DNA of 64,000 nt from the NCBI RefSeq assembly GCF_900156125.1, contig NZ_FTLX01000001.1, positions 496,001 to 560,000 of the forward strand, read 5' to 3'. The notes under the pieces are model-generated. The model searched no databases and was not told the DNA's origin. It saw nothing but the letters and a program-made list of their open reading frames with translations. This DNA comes from Domibacillus enclensis (GTDB taxonomy: Bacteria > Bacillota > Bacilli > Bacillales > Domibacillaceae). The translations under genes and the position numbers were made by a program. Below are positions 16,496 through 24,942 of the stretch, piece after piece. The number at the start of each line of letters is the position of its first letter. The first letter of the stretch is position 1.

Positions 16496-16808
16496 CGCCG
16501 GCTGACACAACACCCTCTGCATCGATCGAAATAGTGCCCCCGCCCGGACATGCCGTCTCATCGTCCCGTAAATACTCCCCTGTGACCAGCTCTTGAATGG
16601 TTGATGGCGTTGATCCGGTATCAATTCGATACGCCTGCACCTGGCCCTGGACCATGTGAACAAATGCGTCACAGCCCTTTGCATTGATATTTTTGCTTTG
16701 TTTGGCTACATTCGGAATCGCAATGAAAAGAAGCACTGTAATAACAAGCAGGACAATCATCATTTCGATCAGCGTAAAACCGCGCTCATTTTGAATATAT
16801 TTTTTCAT
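16488..16808 (-). CDS. comGC: Major competence pseudopilin ComGC
   Basis: 106 residues. The prepilin motif NERGFTLIEMMIVLLVITVLL is seen at residues 7-27, with cleavage before Phe and Glu5 conserved. Two cysteines (GCDAF and TACPGG) probably form the intramolecular disulfide known in ComGC. It is the main subunit of the transformation pilus. The AAAGGAGGATAAAATA leader gives strong translation, fitting an abundant subunit. It lies 18 nt after comGB. Confidence 0.96.
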   Translation of the reverse strand: MKKYIQNERGFTLIEMMIVLLVITVLLFIAIPNVAKQSKNINAKGCDAFVHMVQGQVQAYRIDTGSTPSTIQELVTGEYLRDDETACPGGGTISIDAEGVVSAGGA

Positions 16809-16826
16809 TATTTTATCCTCCTTTTT

Positions 16827-17894
16827 TTAAACCGTGCCGATCATTTCAAACATCGGTAGCATCACAGATAAATAAACAGCCATGACGATCGTTCCGATGA
16901 TTAAAAAAACAGCCGGCTGAATAACGCCCGTTATCTTTTTAATTTTGTCTTCAACGAGCCGGTCGCAAAAGCCGGCGTACAGCAGTAATTCTTCTCCTGT
17001 CTTTCCACTTGCGCCACCATGTCCGATCAGTGCAGATAACTTATGATCAAACCAGGAAATTCGTGAAATGGCTTCCTGCAATGTTTCGCCCTCTAGGAGC
17101 TGCACATTAATTTTTTTGGAAACGGCCTGCAGCATCGGGTAAATCGTCTGCTGTTCAAACACGTGCAGCATTTCATTCACCGCAAAACCGCTATTCAGTA
17201 GCTGGGCGGCTTCCCGGGCGAACAATCGGGTGAAATACAATTGGAAAAAGGAACGGATATACGGAATGTTTGAAAGCATATTGGCTTTCTTTTGCGGCGC
17301 GAGAAGTTTATAACGTGTGTAGAGAAAAAGGAAGCCTCCTGCTATAACAGGCAAAGCTAGGAGAATGATTGGAGGAGCCCATTGCAGGAAAAAAAGCAAA
17401 ACGGCGATCATTCCTGCTGGCTCGTAGCCCATTGATGCATGAAGATCACGAAACTGAGGAAGAACGAACGTGTTTAACACAGCCAGGAGGATCACAAGCA
17501 AGCCGAGCAGGAAAACCGGATACTGCAAAAGCCGAATCAGCTCTTGTTTTGACTGTTCTGCTTTTTCCCACTGGGTTCCCGCATGAATGAGCGTTTCTTG
17601 AACATTTCCGTGCCGTTCAGCAAAAAACACTTGAAGACAAATAATCGAAGGAACTTGCAAAATAGGCAGGATTTCATGTAAAGGGGTTCCGTTTTGAAGA
17701 TTGTTTTGAATGGCCTCCGCTTGTTTTTTGCTGACACCGGGAACATTGAGCATTAAAAAATCGACTGCGTCTCCAATGGTGAACCCTTTTTCCATCATTT
17801 CACCGAGTCTTTTTATGAAGTCAGCGCTGTTTTTGGCTGATATCCGCTTCGCCAGCATGCCAGCGAGTCCATTCTTCACTCGCGATGAAGCCAT
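16827..17894 (-). CDS. comGB: Competence pilus platform protein ComGB
   Basis: 355 residues of the GspF/PilC family with two repeated F domains and three membrane segments (about 150-170, 193-215 and C-terminal 330-350). It is the inner-membrane platform on which ComGA acts. ATG 17894 has AAAGGGGGT 7 nt upstream and lies 74 nt inside comGA. A later ATG (17858) would shorten the overlap but has no good ribosome-binding site. Confidence 0.9.
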   Translation of the reverse strand: MASSRVKNGLAGMLAKRISAKNSADFIKRLGEMMEKGFTIGDAVDFLMLNVPGVSKKQAEAIQNNLQNGTPLHEILPILQVPSIICLQVFFAERHGNVQETLIHAGTQWEKAEQSKQELIRLLQYPVFLLGLLVILLAVLNTFVLPQFRDLHASMGYEPAGMIAVLLFFLQWAPPIILLALPVIAGGFLFLYTRYKLLAPQKKANMLSNIPYIRSFFQLYFTRLFAREAAQLLNSGFAVNEMLHVFEQQTIYPMLQAVSKKINVQLLEGETLQEAISRISWFDHKLSALIGHGGASGKTGEELLLYAGFCDRLVEDKIKKITGVIQPAVFLIIGTIVMAVYLSVMLPMFEMIGTV

Positions 17895-18900
17895 AGGCGA
17901 CCCCCTTTCGAAGTTCATTCTTTAACGTTTGACGCCGCTCTCCCTCACTGTGGCCGGTCACCTCCTTTACAGCGCGCAGCAGTTCCTCGCCGGCTAAAAG
18001 CTCACAAACGATCGCCTGCCTCGTTTCCTGCGTGCAATCTGGCTGGCACACTGAACCGCACGACGGGCAGCAAAGCCGGACGAGCCGCTGTGCAGTGATG
18101 CCCGTAATCGTCTGATGGATTTCATGTCTGGATACACCTAATTCCACCAGCCGGCCAATCACGCCGGCTGAATCGCGCGCATGAATTGTCGATAAAACCA
18201 AATGGCCGGTCAAGGCACTTTTTACAGCCGCCCGGGCTGTTTCTTCGTCCCGGATCTCGCCGACCATAATCACATCCGGATCGTGGCGCAAAATCGCCTT
18301 TAAGCCAGTTGCGTAGGTGATGCCCGCTTTTTCATTCACTTGTATTTGGACAAAAGCGTCCTGTTGTTTTTCAACTGGGTCTTCAAGTGTGATGACATGT
18401 TTGTTGAGAACGGAGGCACAATGCTGAACCATGGAGTAAAGTGTGGTTGATTTACCACTTCCAGTCGGACCGCTGAGGAGGATTAAACCGGTTGGCTGCG
18501 CTAATAAGGCGGTTAATTTGGATGCAGAATAAGGAAAAAGAGTGAGTTCGGATAAATGTGGTACATGTTCCTGAGGCAGGATGCGGATCACAAGGCTTTC
18601 TTTGTGAGGCACAGCTGGAAGTGTTGAAATACGCAGAGATAACGGGAGGCCATTCACGATTTGGCGAAAGGAGCCGCTTTGAGGTTTTCTTTTTTCGCCG
18701 ATGTCCATCGATGCAGTGAATTTCAAGTACGCGATCAGCCGTTCTCCTTCACGGATTGAAAAAGATTCACTTTTTGACAGGACACCGCCTGAACGCATTT
18801 TCATTAAATACCCATTGGCTTTCGGCATTAAATGAATATCAGTCGCTTGAACGGCGACCGCTGCAGTGAGCATCTGAACGATTTTTTGTTCTGCCTGCAA
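17821..18900 (-). CDS. comGA: Competence pilus assembly ATPase ComGA
   Basis: 359 residues of the GspE/PilB ATPase family. Walker A is GPTGSGKSTTLYS (about 144-156), the Asp box and Walker B VIMVGEIRDEETA, and the His box STIHARD. A C-terminal Cys cluster (CCPSCGSVCQPDC) may bind zinc. It powers pilus assembly at the cell pole. TTG 18900 follows AAGGTGAT. I looked for ComK boxes (AAAA-N5-TTTT) upstream and found none clear. Confidence 0.95.
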   Translation of the reverse strand: MQAEQKIVQMLTAAVAVQATDIHLMPKANGYLMKMRSGGVLSKSESFSIREGERLIAYLKFTASMDIGEKRKPQSGSFRQIVNGLPLSLRISTLPAVPHKESLVIRILPQEHVPHLSELTLFPYSASKLTALLAQPTGLILLSGPTGSGKSTTLYSMVQHCASVLNKHVITLEDPVEKQQDAFVQIQVNEKAGITYATGLKAILRHDPDVIMVGEIRDEETARAAVKSALTGHLVLSTIHARDSAGVIGRLVELGVSRHEIHQTITGITAQRLVRLCCPSCGSVCQPDCTQETRQAIVCELLAGEELLRAVKEVTGHSEGERRQTLKNELRKGVAYGFIASEEWTRWHAGEADISQKQR

Positions 18901-18984
18901 ACCATCACCTTCTTTCCAAAATGATCATACTACAAATTTCTGACTATTTCATCATTTTTTCACAACTTTACAAAATCTTAACAA

Positions 18985-19016
18985 AAAAACCTTTAAAGCA
19001 TTTGCTTTAAAGGTTT
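18985..19016 (-). terminator. Terminator of yqgY
   Basis: A 13-bp perfect stem (AAACCTTTAAAGC/GCTTTAAAGGTTT) followed on the minus strand by TTTTTTTG, 10 nt after the yqgY stop. It insulates the comG promoter region. Confidence 0.9.
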
Positions 19017-19025
19017 CGGGTGATC

Positions 19026-19271
19026 TTAATGTCCGCCGCTTCCTGGCGTCATCATGAACGTTGACCAATATGTAAAGCCTGCAAAGAAAACGGTCAAGTA
19101 TGCACCAAAAACGTAAATGTACATGCGCTCAGAAAGACGTAAATACCCTAATAACAAGAAAAATCCAGTTTGGCCGAGGAAAAGCAAAGCGGTAATATTC
19201 ATGTGGCCGAGATAAAACATTAATGCAAAAATCCCAGTCCAGAATGCCATTACGCGAAACATCCGATCCAT
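19026..19271 (-). CDS. yqgY: DUF2626 family membrane protein (YqgY)
   Basis: An 81-residue protein with three membrane segments (about 7-24, 26-44, 50-72) and a short Gly/His tail. This is the size and sequence style of the DUF2626 family, found across Bacillaceae next to comG. It is monocistronic, with a terminator. Function is unknown. Confidence 0.85.
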   Translation of the reverse strand: MDRMFRVMAFWTGIFALMFYLGHMNITALLFLGQTGFFLLLGYLRLSERMYIYVFGAYLTVFFAGFTYWSTFMMTPGSGGH

Positions 19272-19353
19272 TATGTATCCCCCCTTTATGGACTTACTCC
19301 ATCAATATCATATTATAAAGGAACAGATACAGAATTGTAAACGTTTCTTTCAA

Positions 19354-20046
19354 TCAGTTTGTGACAATTGCCTGATACGCACATTCCTTGCAGCCATCGG
19401 TCATTGCTGTTTTTTGGTCCAGAAGCATGTCGCCGAATAAGGACGCCAGCACTCCTGTTAGAAACGCTTTGTGAATGCGGCATGTGAGCTCAGCCTGATC
19501 GGTCAGCAGCTCTTTAAACGGACAATTATAAATAACAAATTCCACGATCACTTTTCCTTCCTCTTCCACCACCTTTGGAACATATCCGACTCTTGCGGCC
19601 AGTTCGTTTAACAAATGAGCTTTTTCTTCATAGGACAAATGCTGTGGAGCAAGCCGGCCTTCTGCATCAACAGCTCGCTGCCCTGCTTTTTCAGCTGCCG
19701 CTTCTGCCCGCTTCACTCCTTCTTCTCCTAATACATAAACAGCGTCAAGCAAAACGTTTGATAAAAGCTGGTAATCCCGGTGTGGAAACGAAAGCTGAAT
19801 GGCTTTTTCAGCGGCCTTGTACACTTTCCCCGGCCGGCCACCCTTCCCTGTTTTATGCAAAAAGGAATAGATCAGCTCAACATCCTCAAGCTTCGTTAAG
19901 TGAAGCCGCGCTACATTTGGATGAATACCGAATTCCGAAGCCACGTCCTGCACGGTGATTTCGGATGATTTTTTTAAGATGTATTCATATATGCTGTACC
20001 GTGTAGGATCTGCAAGTGTACCAGTTATTTTTAACGTCATATTCAT
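19354..20046 (-). CDS. Winged-helix regulator with Cys-rich C-terminal domain
   Basis: 230 residues. The N-terminal ArsR/DeoR-like helix-turn-helix covers about 8-75 (LADPTRYSIYEYIL, HPNVARLHLTKLE). The C-terminal domain has NCPF, LTCRIHKAFL and DGCKECAYQ, four or five cysteines spaced like the iron-sulfur ligands of SufR-type regulators. It could sense Fe-S status or redox, but the target is not visible. ATG 20046 follows GGGGTGAT; a GTG at 20055 overlaps that site. It is divergent from mgsR, sharing about 175 bp of promoter region. Confidence 0.7.
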   Translation of the reverse strand: MNMTLKITGTLADPTRYSIYEYILKKSSEITVQDVASEFGIHPNVARLHLTKLEDVELIYSFLHKTGKGGRPGKVYKAAEKAIQLSFPHRDYQLLSNVLLDAVYVLGEEGVKRAEAAAEKAGQRAVDAEGRLAPQHLSYEEKAHLLNELAARVGYVPKVVEEEGKVIVEFVIYNCPFKELLTDQAELTCRIHKAFLTGVLASLFGDMLLDQKTAMTDGCKECAYQAIVTN

Positions 20047-20223
20047 TACAATCACCCCGTCTTTTTTTATTTATTATAAGCAACAACTCTATGGTGAAAA
20101 ATGATAAAAGTCATACTTTTTTATGTGTTACGAAAATATTCACATTTCAATGACTAAAAGCTGTACAATTGTTGTATAAGTATTGTATAGTTTATTTAAG
20201 ATAAAAAGAAAGGGGACAACCAA

Positions 20224-20604
20224 ATGTCTACCGTTACTTTTTTTACGTATCCGAGCTGCACTTCCTGCAGAAAAACAAAAAAATGGCTGTCTGCTCATTC
20301 TGTTGATGTCAATGAGCGTCACCTGTTTCGTGAAACGCCAACTAAGGAGGAGCTGCTAACGCTTCTATCCATGACGTCCGATGGCCTTGACGAATTGCTG
20401 GCTACCCGCAGCAGTACATTTAAAGCATTGCAGATCGAAGTGGAGGACATGCCACTGTCCGCTGTTGTCGATTTGCTCATTAAAGAACCTAAATTGCTGC
20501 GCCGCCCGATTCTGACTGACGGCGAAGCTCTCGTAGTCGGTTACAATCCCGAAAAGTTAAGAAGCTTAACAAAGAAAAAGCAGATGATGAAGTATACAGG
20601 CTAA
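20224..20604 (+). CDS. mgsR: Spx/ArsC-family regulator MgsR
   Basis: 126 residues of the Spx/MgsR branch of the ArsC fold. The redox switch is C12-T-S-C15 (PSCTSCRKTK), matching Cys12/Cys15 of B. subtilis MgsR, and RRPI (about 97-100) marks the fold core. MgsR modulates part of the SigB general stress regulon through RNA polymerase contact. AAAGGGGACAACCAA leads the ATG. It is next to the yqgX-like gene and yqgY, as in B. subtilis yqgZ. Confidence 0.88.
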   Translation: MSTVTFFTYPSCTSCRKTKKWLSAHSVDVNERHLFRETPTKEELLTLLSMTSDGLDELLATRSSTFKALQIEVEDMPLSAVVDLLIKEPKLLRRPILTDGEALVVGYNPEKLRSLTKKKQMMKYTG

Positions 20605-20640
20605 AAAAAGAGAACGCCGCTTTGGCGTTCTCTTTTTTTA
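20603..20640. terminator. Bidirectional terminator between mgsR and yqgX
   Basis: GAGAACGCC/GGCGTTCTC stem, 5-nt loop, with A7 before and T7 after, serving two convergent genes. Confidence 0.92.
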
Positions 20641-21267
20641 AAATCCGTTTAAAAAGGGGTTGCTGTCCATCTCTGAAATGATCGACGTGGCAGGACCGTG
20701 TCCGGGCAGCACAATCGTTTCTTCCGGCAATGACATCAGTTTGCCGTGAATGCTGTCGAGCAGCTGTTCATGGCTGCCGCCGGGCAGGTCTGTTCGCCCT
20801 ATGCTGCCCATAAACAATGTATCACCAGCAAACAACGCGCCGCCTTCTGCGAAATAATACGAGATGCTGCCAGGAGAATGACCCGGTGTATGAAGCAGCT
20901 GGAACGTAAACGGTCCAACCGTGAGCTCTGTTTCCTCATCAAGAAGGATATCCGCCTCGGGGGCTGTGATCGTGCCCATTTCAAAACGGCTGGAACCGTT
21001 TAAAGTTGGATCTCCAAGCCACTGTTCCTCTTTTTCATGAAGATAAATCGGGATGTTAAACGTTTGTTTAAGGCTCCCCACAGCACCGATATGGTCGAAA
21101 TGCGCATGTGTCAGCAAAATGGCCAGCGGCTCCAGTTTATTTTCATTCAGCCACTCTACAAGCTGCTCGCCTTCCGAACCAGGATCAAAAACGATGCACT
21201 TCGAGTCATGTGACAGCACATAACAGTTTGTTTGCAGCGGCCCCAGGGGCAATTGTGTCCAATCCAT
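20638..21267 (-). CDS. yqgX: Metallo-beta-lactamase-fold hydrolase (YqgX)
   Basis: 209 residues. The zinc motif THAHFDHIG (about 53-61), GHSPGS, AGDTLF and PGHG follow in order, as in glyoxalase II-like hydrolases. Candidate reaction is hydrolysis of S-D-lactoylglutathione-type or bacillithiol thioesters. B. subtilis YqgX is described as glyoxalase II-like, but the substrate here is unproven. It is convergent with mgsR. Confidence 0.87.
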   Translation of the reverse strand: MDWTQLPLGPLQTNCYVLSHDSKCIVFDPGSEGEQLVEWLNENKLEPLAILLTHAHFDHIGAVGSLKQTFNIPIYLHEKEEQWLGDPTLNGSSRFEMGTITAPEADILLDEETELTVGPFTFQLLHTPGHSPGSISYYFAEGGALFAGDTLFMGSIGRTDLPGGSHEQLLDSIHGKLMSLPEETIVLPGHGPATSIISEMDSNPFLNGF

Positions 21268-21436
21268 TTTATCTCCGCCTTTCTTATTGTCCTTTTGTAT
21301 CGTATCAGGAAATTGCTTTTGTTAAAAGAATTATCCGTTTTCAGTCTCGACAAAAATTCAAAAAACCGATACAATAAAAATGTATTTGTACGTACATAGT
21401 TCTGTATGATTTTTGCTCAGAAAGGGGTTTGGGACG

Positions 21437-21613
21437 ATGAACGGTTTAACGATCATTTTTGCACTTACGGCTATTCTTGCAGTATTCGCGACGATCAGTG
21501 CACTGAAAAATAAAAACCCGCTTGGCATTTTCTTCGGTCTCGGCACAGCTGGTGTTATTGGCTGGTTCACGATTATGACCATCTTGAATCATGGCTATCC
21601 GGCAGCACATTAA
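21437..21613 (+). CDS. DUF2759 family small membrane protein (YqgW)
   Basis: A 58-residue protein with two membrane segments (about 3-22 and 30-50). ATG 21437 is used, with GAAAGGGG upstream. Family and position between yqgX and the lipoteichoic acid synthase gene match YqgW. Function unknown. Confidence 0.7.
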   Translation: MNGLTIIFALTAILAVFATISALKNKNPLGIFFGLGTAGVIGWFTIMTILNHGYPAAH

Positions 21614-21617
21614 AAGA

Positions 21618-21647
21618 AGCACCTGACATCGTTCGGGTGCTTTTTTT
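21618..21647 (+). terminator. Terminator after the DUF2759 gene
   Basis: AGCACC/GGGTGCT stem with an 11-nt loop followed by T7. Confidence 0.85.
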
Positions 21648-21651
21648 ATGC

Positions 21652-21679
21652 AAAAAAAACCGCCCGAGGGCGGTTTTTA
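21652..21679. terminator. Bidirectional hairpin, terminator of the LTA synthase-like gene
   Basis: AAAAACCGCCC-GA-GGGCGGTTTTT, with T run on both strands, directly at the stop of the gene ending at 21680. Confidence 0.88.
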
Positions 21680-23554
21680 TTATGGCTGTTCTTTCAAAGC
21701 TGAATCCGGATCGTAAAACCGGAGCAAGTCACCGTAAATCACACGGTCAGAATAATTTAATTCCGCTGCGGCCTTTTCAATAAACGGTGCGCAGGCAGAA
21801 GCATCAATCTGCTCCCCTGTTGCTTTATCCCAGCATGCGTCACCTGCATACACATAATCTTCCGTCACAAAACGTCCGTCACGGAAGGCAGCGAAGTTCT
21901 CATGGTCTTCAGACAGCAAATCCTGCCCAAATTGCAAGTCGCCCTTTGTATCAATGCCAAGAAGGTGTAGAAGCGTCGGGCGAACATCCACCTGACCGCC
22001 TACTGTCGAAATCTCCTGGCCGTCCACTCCAGGAATATGAACCATAAACGGCACTTTTTGCAGTTCAGCGGATTCATATGGCGTGATTTCCTTGCCAAGG
22101 TATTGAGCCATCGCCTCATTATGGTTTTCTGAAATACCGTAATGATCCCCATAAAGGACAATAACTGAATTCTCATAAAGACCTGCTTCTTTTAAATCTT
22201 CCACAAACGTTTTTAACGCTTCGTCTGTATACCGCACAGTGACGAAGTAGCGGTTCAGTGTCCCGCTATTTGAGTTGAACTCATCAATCATTTTATCTTC
22301 TTCATCATAATAGAATGGATGGTGATTCGTCAGCGTGATCATTTTTGAATAAAACGGCTGCTGCATCTCCTTCATCAGATCAACCGACTGTTCGAAAAAC
22401 GGCTCATCCTTCATTCCCCAGTTAACACTGTTGTCTTCATTTACATCATAGTCATTCACATCATAAAACCGTTCATATCCGATGGCATCATACATAATAT
22501 CGCGATTCCAAAAGCTTTTATTGTTCGCATGCATCGCATTTGAGAAGTAGCCATTTTCTTCAAGCTTTTCAGCCATTGAATTGTATTCGTTGCCTGAATG
22601 TGTAAAGAAAACAGCCCCCCGGCTCAATGGATATAAAGAGTTTTCAGTTAAAAATTCGGCATCAGACGTTTTGCCCTGGCCCGTCTGGTGATAGAAATTC
22701 GTAAAGTTCAAGCTTTCTTTCGCAAAATCATTTAAAAATGGCGTGATTTCCTGTCCGTTGACCTCATTGTTCATGACAAAGGACTGAGTGGATTCAACAG
22801 ATACCATAATTAAGTTTTTCCCTTTTGCTGCACCAAATAATTCATCATTTGGCGCTGCATAATTGGCATCAGAGAAGTTTTCGATTTCCGTTAATTCACT
22901 GCCGTCTGCCAGTGCACGCTGAGCTGACGATTTAGACTGAAGGAAAATATCGTAAATGTGGTAGTTAAACGTACCAATGTTTTTCACGAGCATTTCCCGG
23001 TCAAATGTTCTCGTTAACAGCTGAGGGCGTTCGATCTCAGCCAGTCCAAGGTTTAAGAACATAAGCGCGGCAGCGGATAAAAAGTAAGCACGGCGGTTCA
23101 TTTTTGACATTGGGCGGAATTTCACAAACGATGGCTTGAATTTTAACAGAAGAAATAAAAGAATGACATCAGCAAAATACAGGATGTCAGCAACGTTAAA
23201 CTCTTCTGTTACACTGTTGCCAAGATCGGCAAAGTTGCTTGTTTGAAATAAAAGCGGCATCGTAATAAAGTCATTAAAGAACCGGTAAAATACGACGTTA
23301 GCAAAAAGTAAAAAGCTTAAGAAAAAGCTCATTCCGAGTAAATAACGGTTTCTTACCTTATCGCTTTTAAAGAAAAAAGCGACGCCCATCGCCAGCATAA
23401 TAAAGCTAAGCGGGTTAATCAGCAGGATAAATTCCTGCAGCGAGTTTTCAATGTCCATGTTAAAGCTTGTTTTATAGACGATATATGTTTTCATCCATAA
23501 GAACAAAACAGCGACAGCAATAAGCGAAATGTTGCTGCGAATTGTTCTTTTCAT
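21680..23554 (-). CDS. yqgS: Lipoteichoic acid synthase family protein (YqgS-like)
   Basis: 624 residues: five N-terminal membrane segments (to about 175), a linker, and an extracellular sulfatase-fold domain. It holds ESTQSF (metal Glu), GKTSDAEF (nucleophile Thr), and GDHYG. This enzyme class polymerises glycerol phosphate from phosphatidylglycerol onto lipoteichoic acid. The position matches B. subtilis yqgS, one of several LtaS paralogs, and other copies cannot be seen here. A signal-peptidase-like site is likely between membrane and catalytic parts. Confidence 0.88.
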   Translation of the reverse strand: MKRTIRSNISLIAVAVLFLWMKTYIVYKTSFNMDIENSLQEFILLINPLSFIMLAMGVAFFFKSDKVRNRYLLGMSFFLSFLLFANVVFYRFFNDFITMPLLFQTSNFADLGNSVTEEFNVADILYFADVILLFLLLKFKPSFVKFRPMSKMNRRAYFLSAAALMFLNLGLAEIERPQLLTRTFDREMLVKNIGTFNYHIYDIFLQSKSSAQRALADGSELTEIENFSDANYAAPNDELFGAAKGKNLIMVSVESTQSFVMNNEVNGQEITPFLNDFAKESLNFTNFYHQTGQGKTSDAEFLTENSLYPLSRGAVFFTHSGNEYNSMAEKLEENGYFSNAMHANNKSFWNRDIMYDAIGYERFYDVNDYDVNEDNSVNWGMKDEPFFEQSVDLMKEMQQPFYSKMITLTNHHPFYYDEEDKMIDEFNSNSGTLNRYFVTVRYTDEALKTFVEDLKEAGLYENSVIVLYGDHYGISENHNEAMAQYLGKEITPYESAELQKVPFMVHIPGVDGQEISTVGGQVDVRPTLLHLLGIDTKGDLQFGQDLLSEDHENFAAFRDGRFVTEDYVYAGDACWDKATGEQIDASACAPFIEKAAAELNYSDRVIYGDLLRFYDPDSALKEQP

Positions 23555-23747
23555 CCTTCCAGCCTCCTCGTTACATCTGTAACAACGTTCAGGGGTTAAT
23601 TCATCATTAACCTATTGTAAATTGCCTTTCACAATCTTAATACTTTTTTTACAAAAAATCAAACAGAATGCCAAAGTAAGTCTTTATAATAGGTTCATGA
23701 CGATTCCACATGACCATACATACGCACTTAAAACGAAAAAGTTTCAT

Positions 23748-23782
23748 AAAAAAGAAGGCTGACAAAAAATCAGCCTTCTTTT
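23748..23782 (-). terminator. Terminator of the glcK operon
   Basis: An 11-bp perfect stem (AAGAAGGCTGA/TCAGCCTTCTT) with a 7-nt loop, followed by TTTTTTATG on the minus strand, just after the glcK stop. Confidence 0.9.
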
Positions 23783-23789
23783 CTTCTTA

Positions 23790-24719
23790 TTAAACCGACA
23801 TAACTTTGGCTAAATACGCAGCGCCAATAACGCCTGCATCGTTTCCAAGCTGGGCTTTTTCAATCGAAAGAACATCCATTGCCCGCGGGAACGTATACGC
23901 TTTAACGTACTGCTCAAGTGGCACGAGCAGTGCATCTCCTGCTTCTGACACGCCACCGCCTACAACAATTTTAGCCGGGTTGACGATGTTGGCGATATTT
24001 CCAATCGCAAGACCCAGGTAATGGGCACAGCGGTCAATGACCCGCTTGGCTGCTTCCTCGCCCGCCGCCGCTTGTTCAAACACGGTACGGGCATCCGGCG
24101 CATCCTTTCCTTCTTGTTTGTACAAATTAACGATTCCTGTTGCTGATGCGACCGTTTCTAGGCAGCCGCGTTTTCCGCAATTGCATAAAAAGCCATTTTC
24201 CGGCACGACGGTAATGTGGCCAATCTCACCGGCTGCACCGTTTACACCGGTAATAATCATTCCTTTTGACACGACGCCGCCGCCAACGCCCGTACCGAGC
24301 GTGACACAAACGACATCTCCTGCACCGCTTCCTGCTCCCCGCCACATTTCGCCAAGCGCTGCACAATTTGCATCGTTTTCGATAAACACCGGCAGCTCAA
24401 TTGCTTCCTCAAGCAGCTTTTTCAGCGGATATCCGTTGGGCCACCCGATGTTCACCGCACCCGAGATCGTTCCTTCAACCGGATCAGCAGGACCCGGAGC
24501 CCCGACACCAGCTGCTAACACGTCCACTGTCGTCAAACCGTCTGCGGCCAGTTCTGCATAAAAAGAACGGGCAATATCCCCGACTACACGTACGCCGCCA
24601 TCTGAGCGGTCGGTCGGAATCGACCATTTCCGGATAATATCTCCTTCAGTTGTAAGAAAAGCCATTTTAATCGATGTGCCGCCAATGTCAAAAGCAGCCA
24701 GTCGTTTTTCTGCCATCAT
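23790..24719 (-). CDS. glcK: Glucokinase, ROK family
   Basis: 309 residues. The phosphate loop DIGGTSIK (about 10-17), ENDANCAALGE (catalytic Asp) and the zinc site CNCGKRGCLE are all present, typical of Bacillus ATP-dependent glucokinase. It phosphorylates internal glucose from disaccharide breakdown. ATGA overlap with yqgQ and order gluP-yqgQ-glcK match B. subtilis. Confidence 0.95.
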   Translation of the reverse strand: MMAEKRLAAFDIGGTSIKMAFLTTEGDIIRKWSIPTDRSDGGVRVVGDIARSFYAELAADGLTTVDVLAAGVGAPGPADPVEGTISGAVNIGWPNGYPLKKLLEEAIELPVFIENDANCAALGEMWRGAGSGAGDVVCVTLGTGVGGGVVSKGMIITGVNGAAGEIGHITVVPENGFLCNCGKRGCLETVASATGIVNLYKQEGKDAPDARTVFEQAAAGEEAAKRVIDRCAHYLGLAIGNIANIVNPAKIVVGGGVSEAGDALLVPLEQYVKAYTFPRAMDVLSIEKAQLGNDAGVIGAAYLAKVMSV

Positions 24720-24928
24720 TCCATCTCCTGTTCTTTCTCTTTTTCAATTGCGATCTGCTGGCGCAAAAGAAGCAGCGCCATCTGGTATTCCTTTGGTTCA
24801 ACAAGCTGCGACTGATACAGCTGCTTTAGCTCAAGCTCCATCAGCTGCAAATCCGCTACGCGATTGCCGATATAAACAAAGACACCATAGCGCTTTAACA
24901 GCTGCTGAACATCAAAAATTGTCCTCAT
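24716..24928 (-). CDS. yqgQ: YqgQ family protein (DUF910)
   Basis: A 70-residue all-helical protein (VQQLLKRYGVFVYIGNR) matching YqgQ, a small helical-bundle protein of Bacilli. It sits between gluP and glcK with short spacing. Function unknown; nucleic-acid binding has been suggested from structure. Confidence 0.9.
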   Translation of the reverse strand: MRTIFDVQQLLKRYGVFVYIGNRVADLQLMELELKQLYQSQLVEPKEYQMALLLLRQQIAIEKEKEQEME

Positions 24929-24942
24929 TGTACTCCCTGCCT

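Noticed and set aside
18901-18984. ComK boxes upstream of comGA
   Set aside because: I could not find two AAAA-N5-TTTT motifs at proper spacing.
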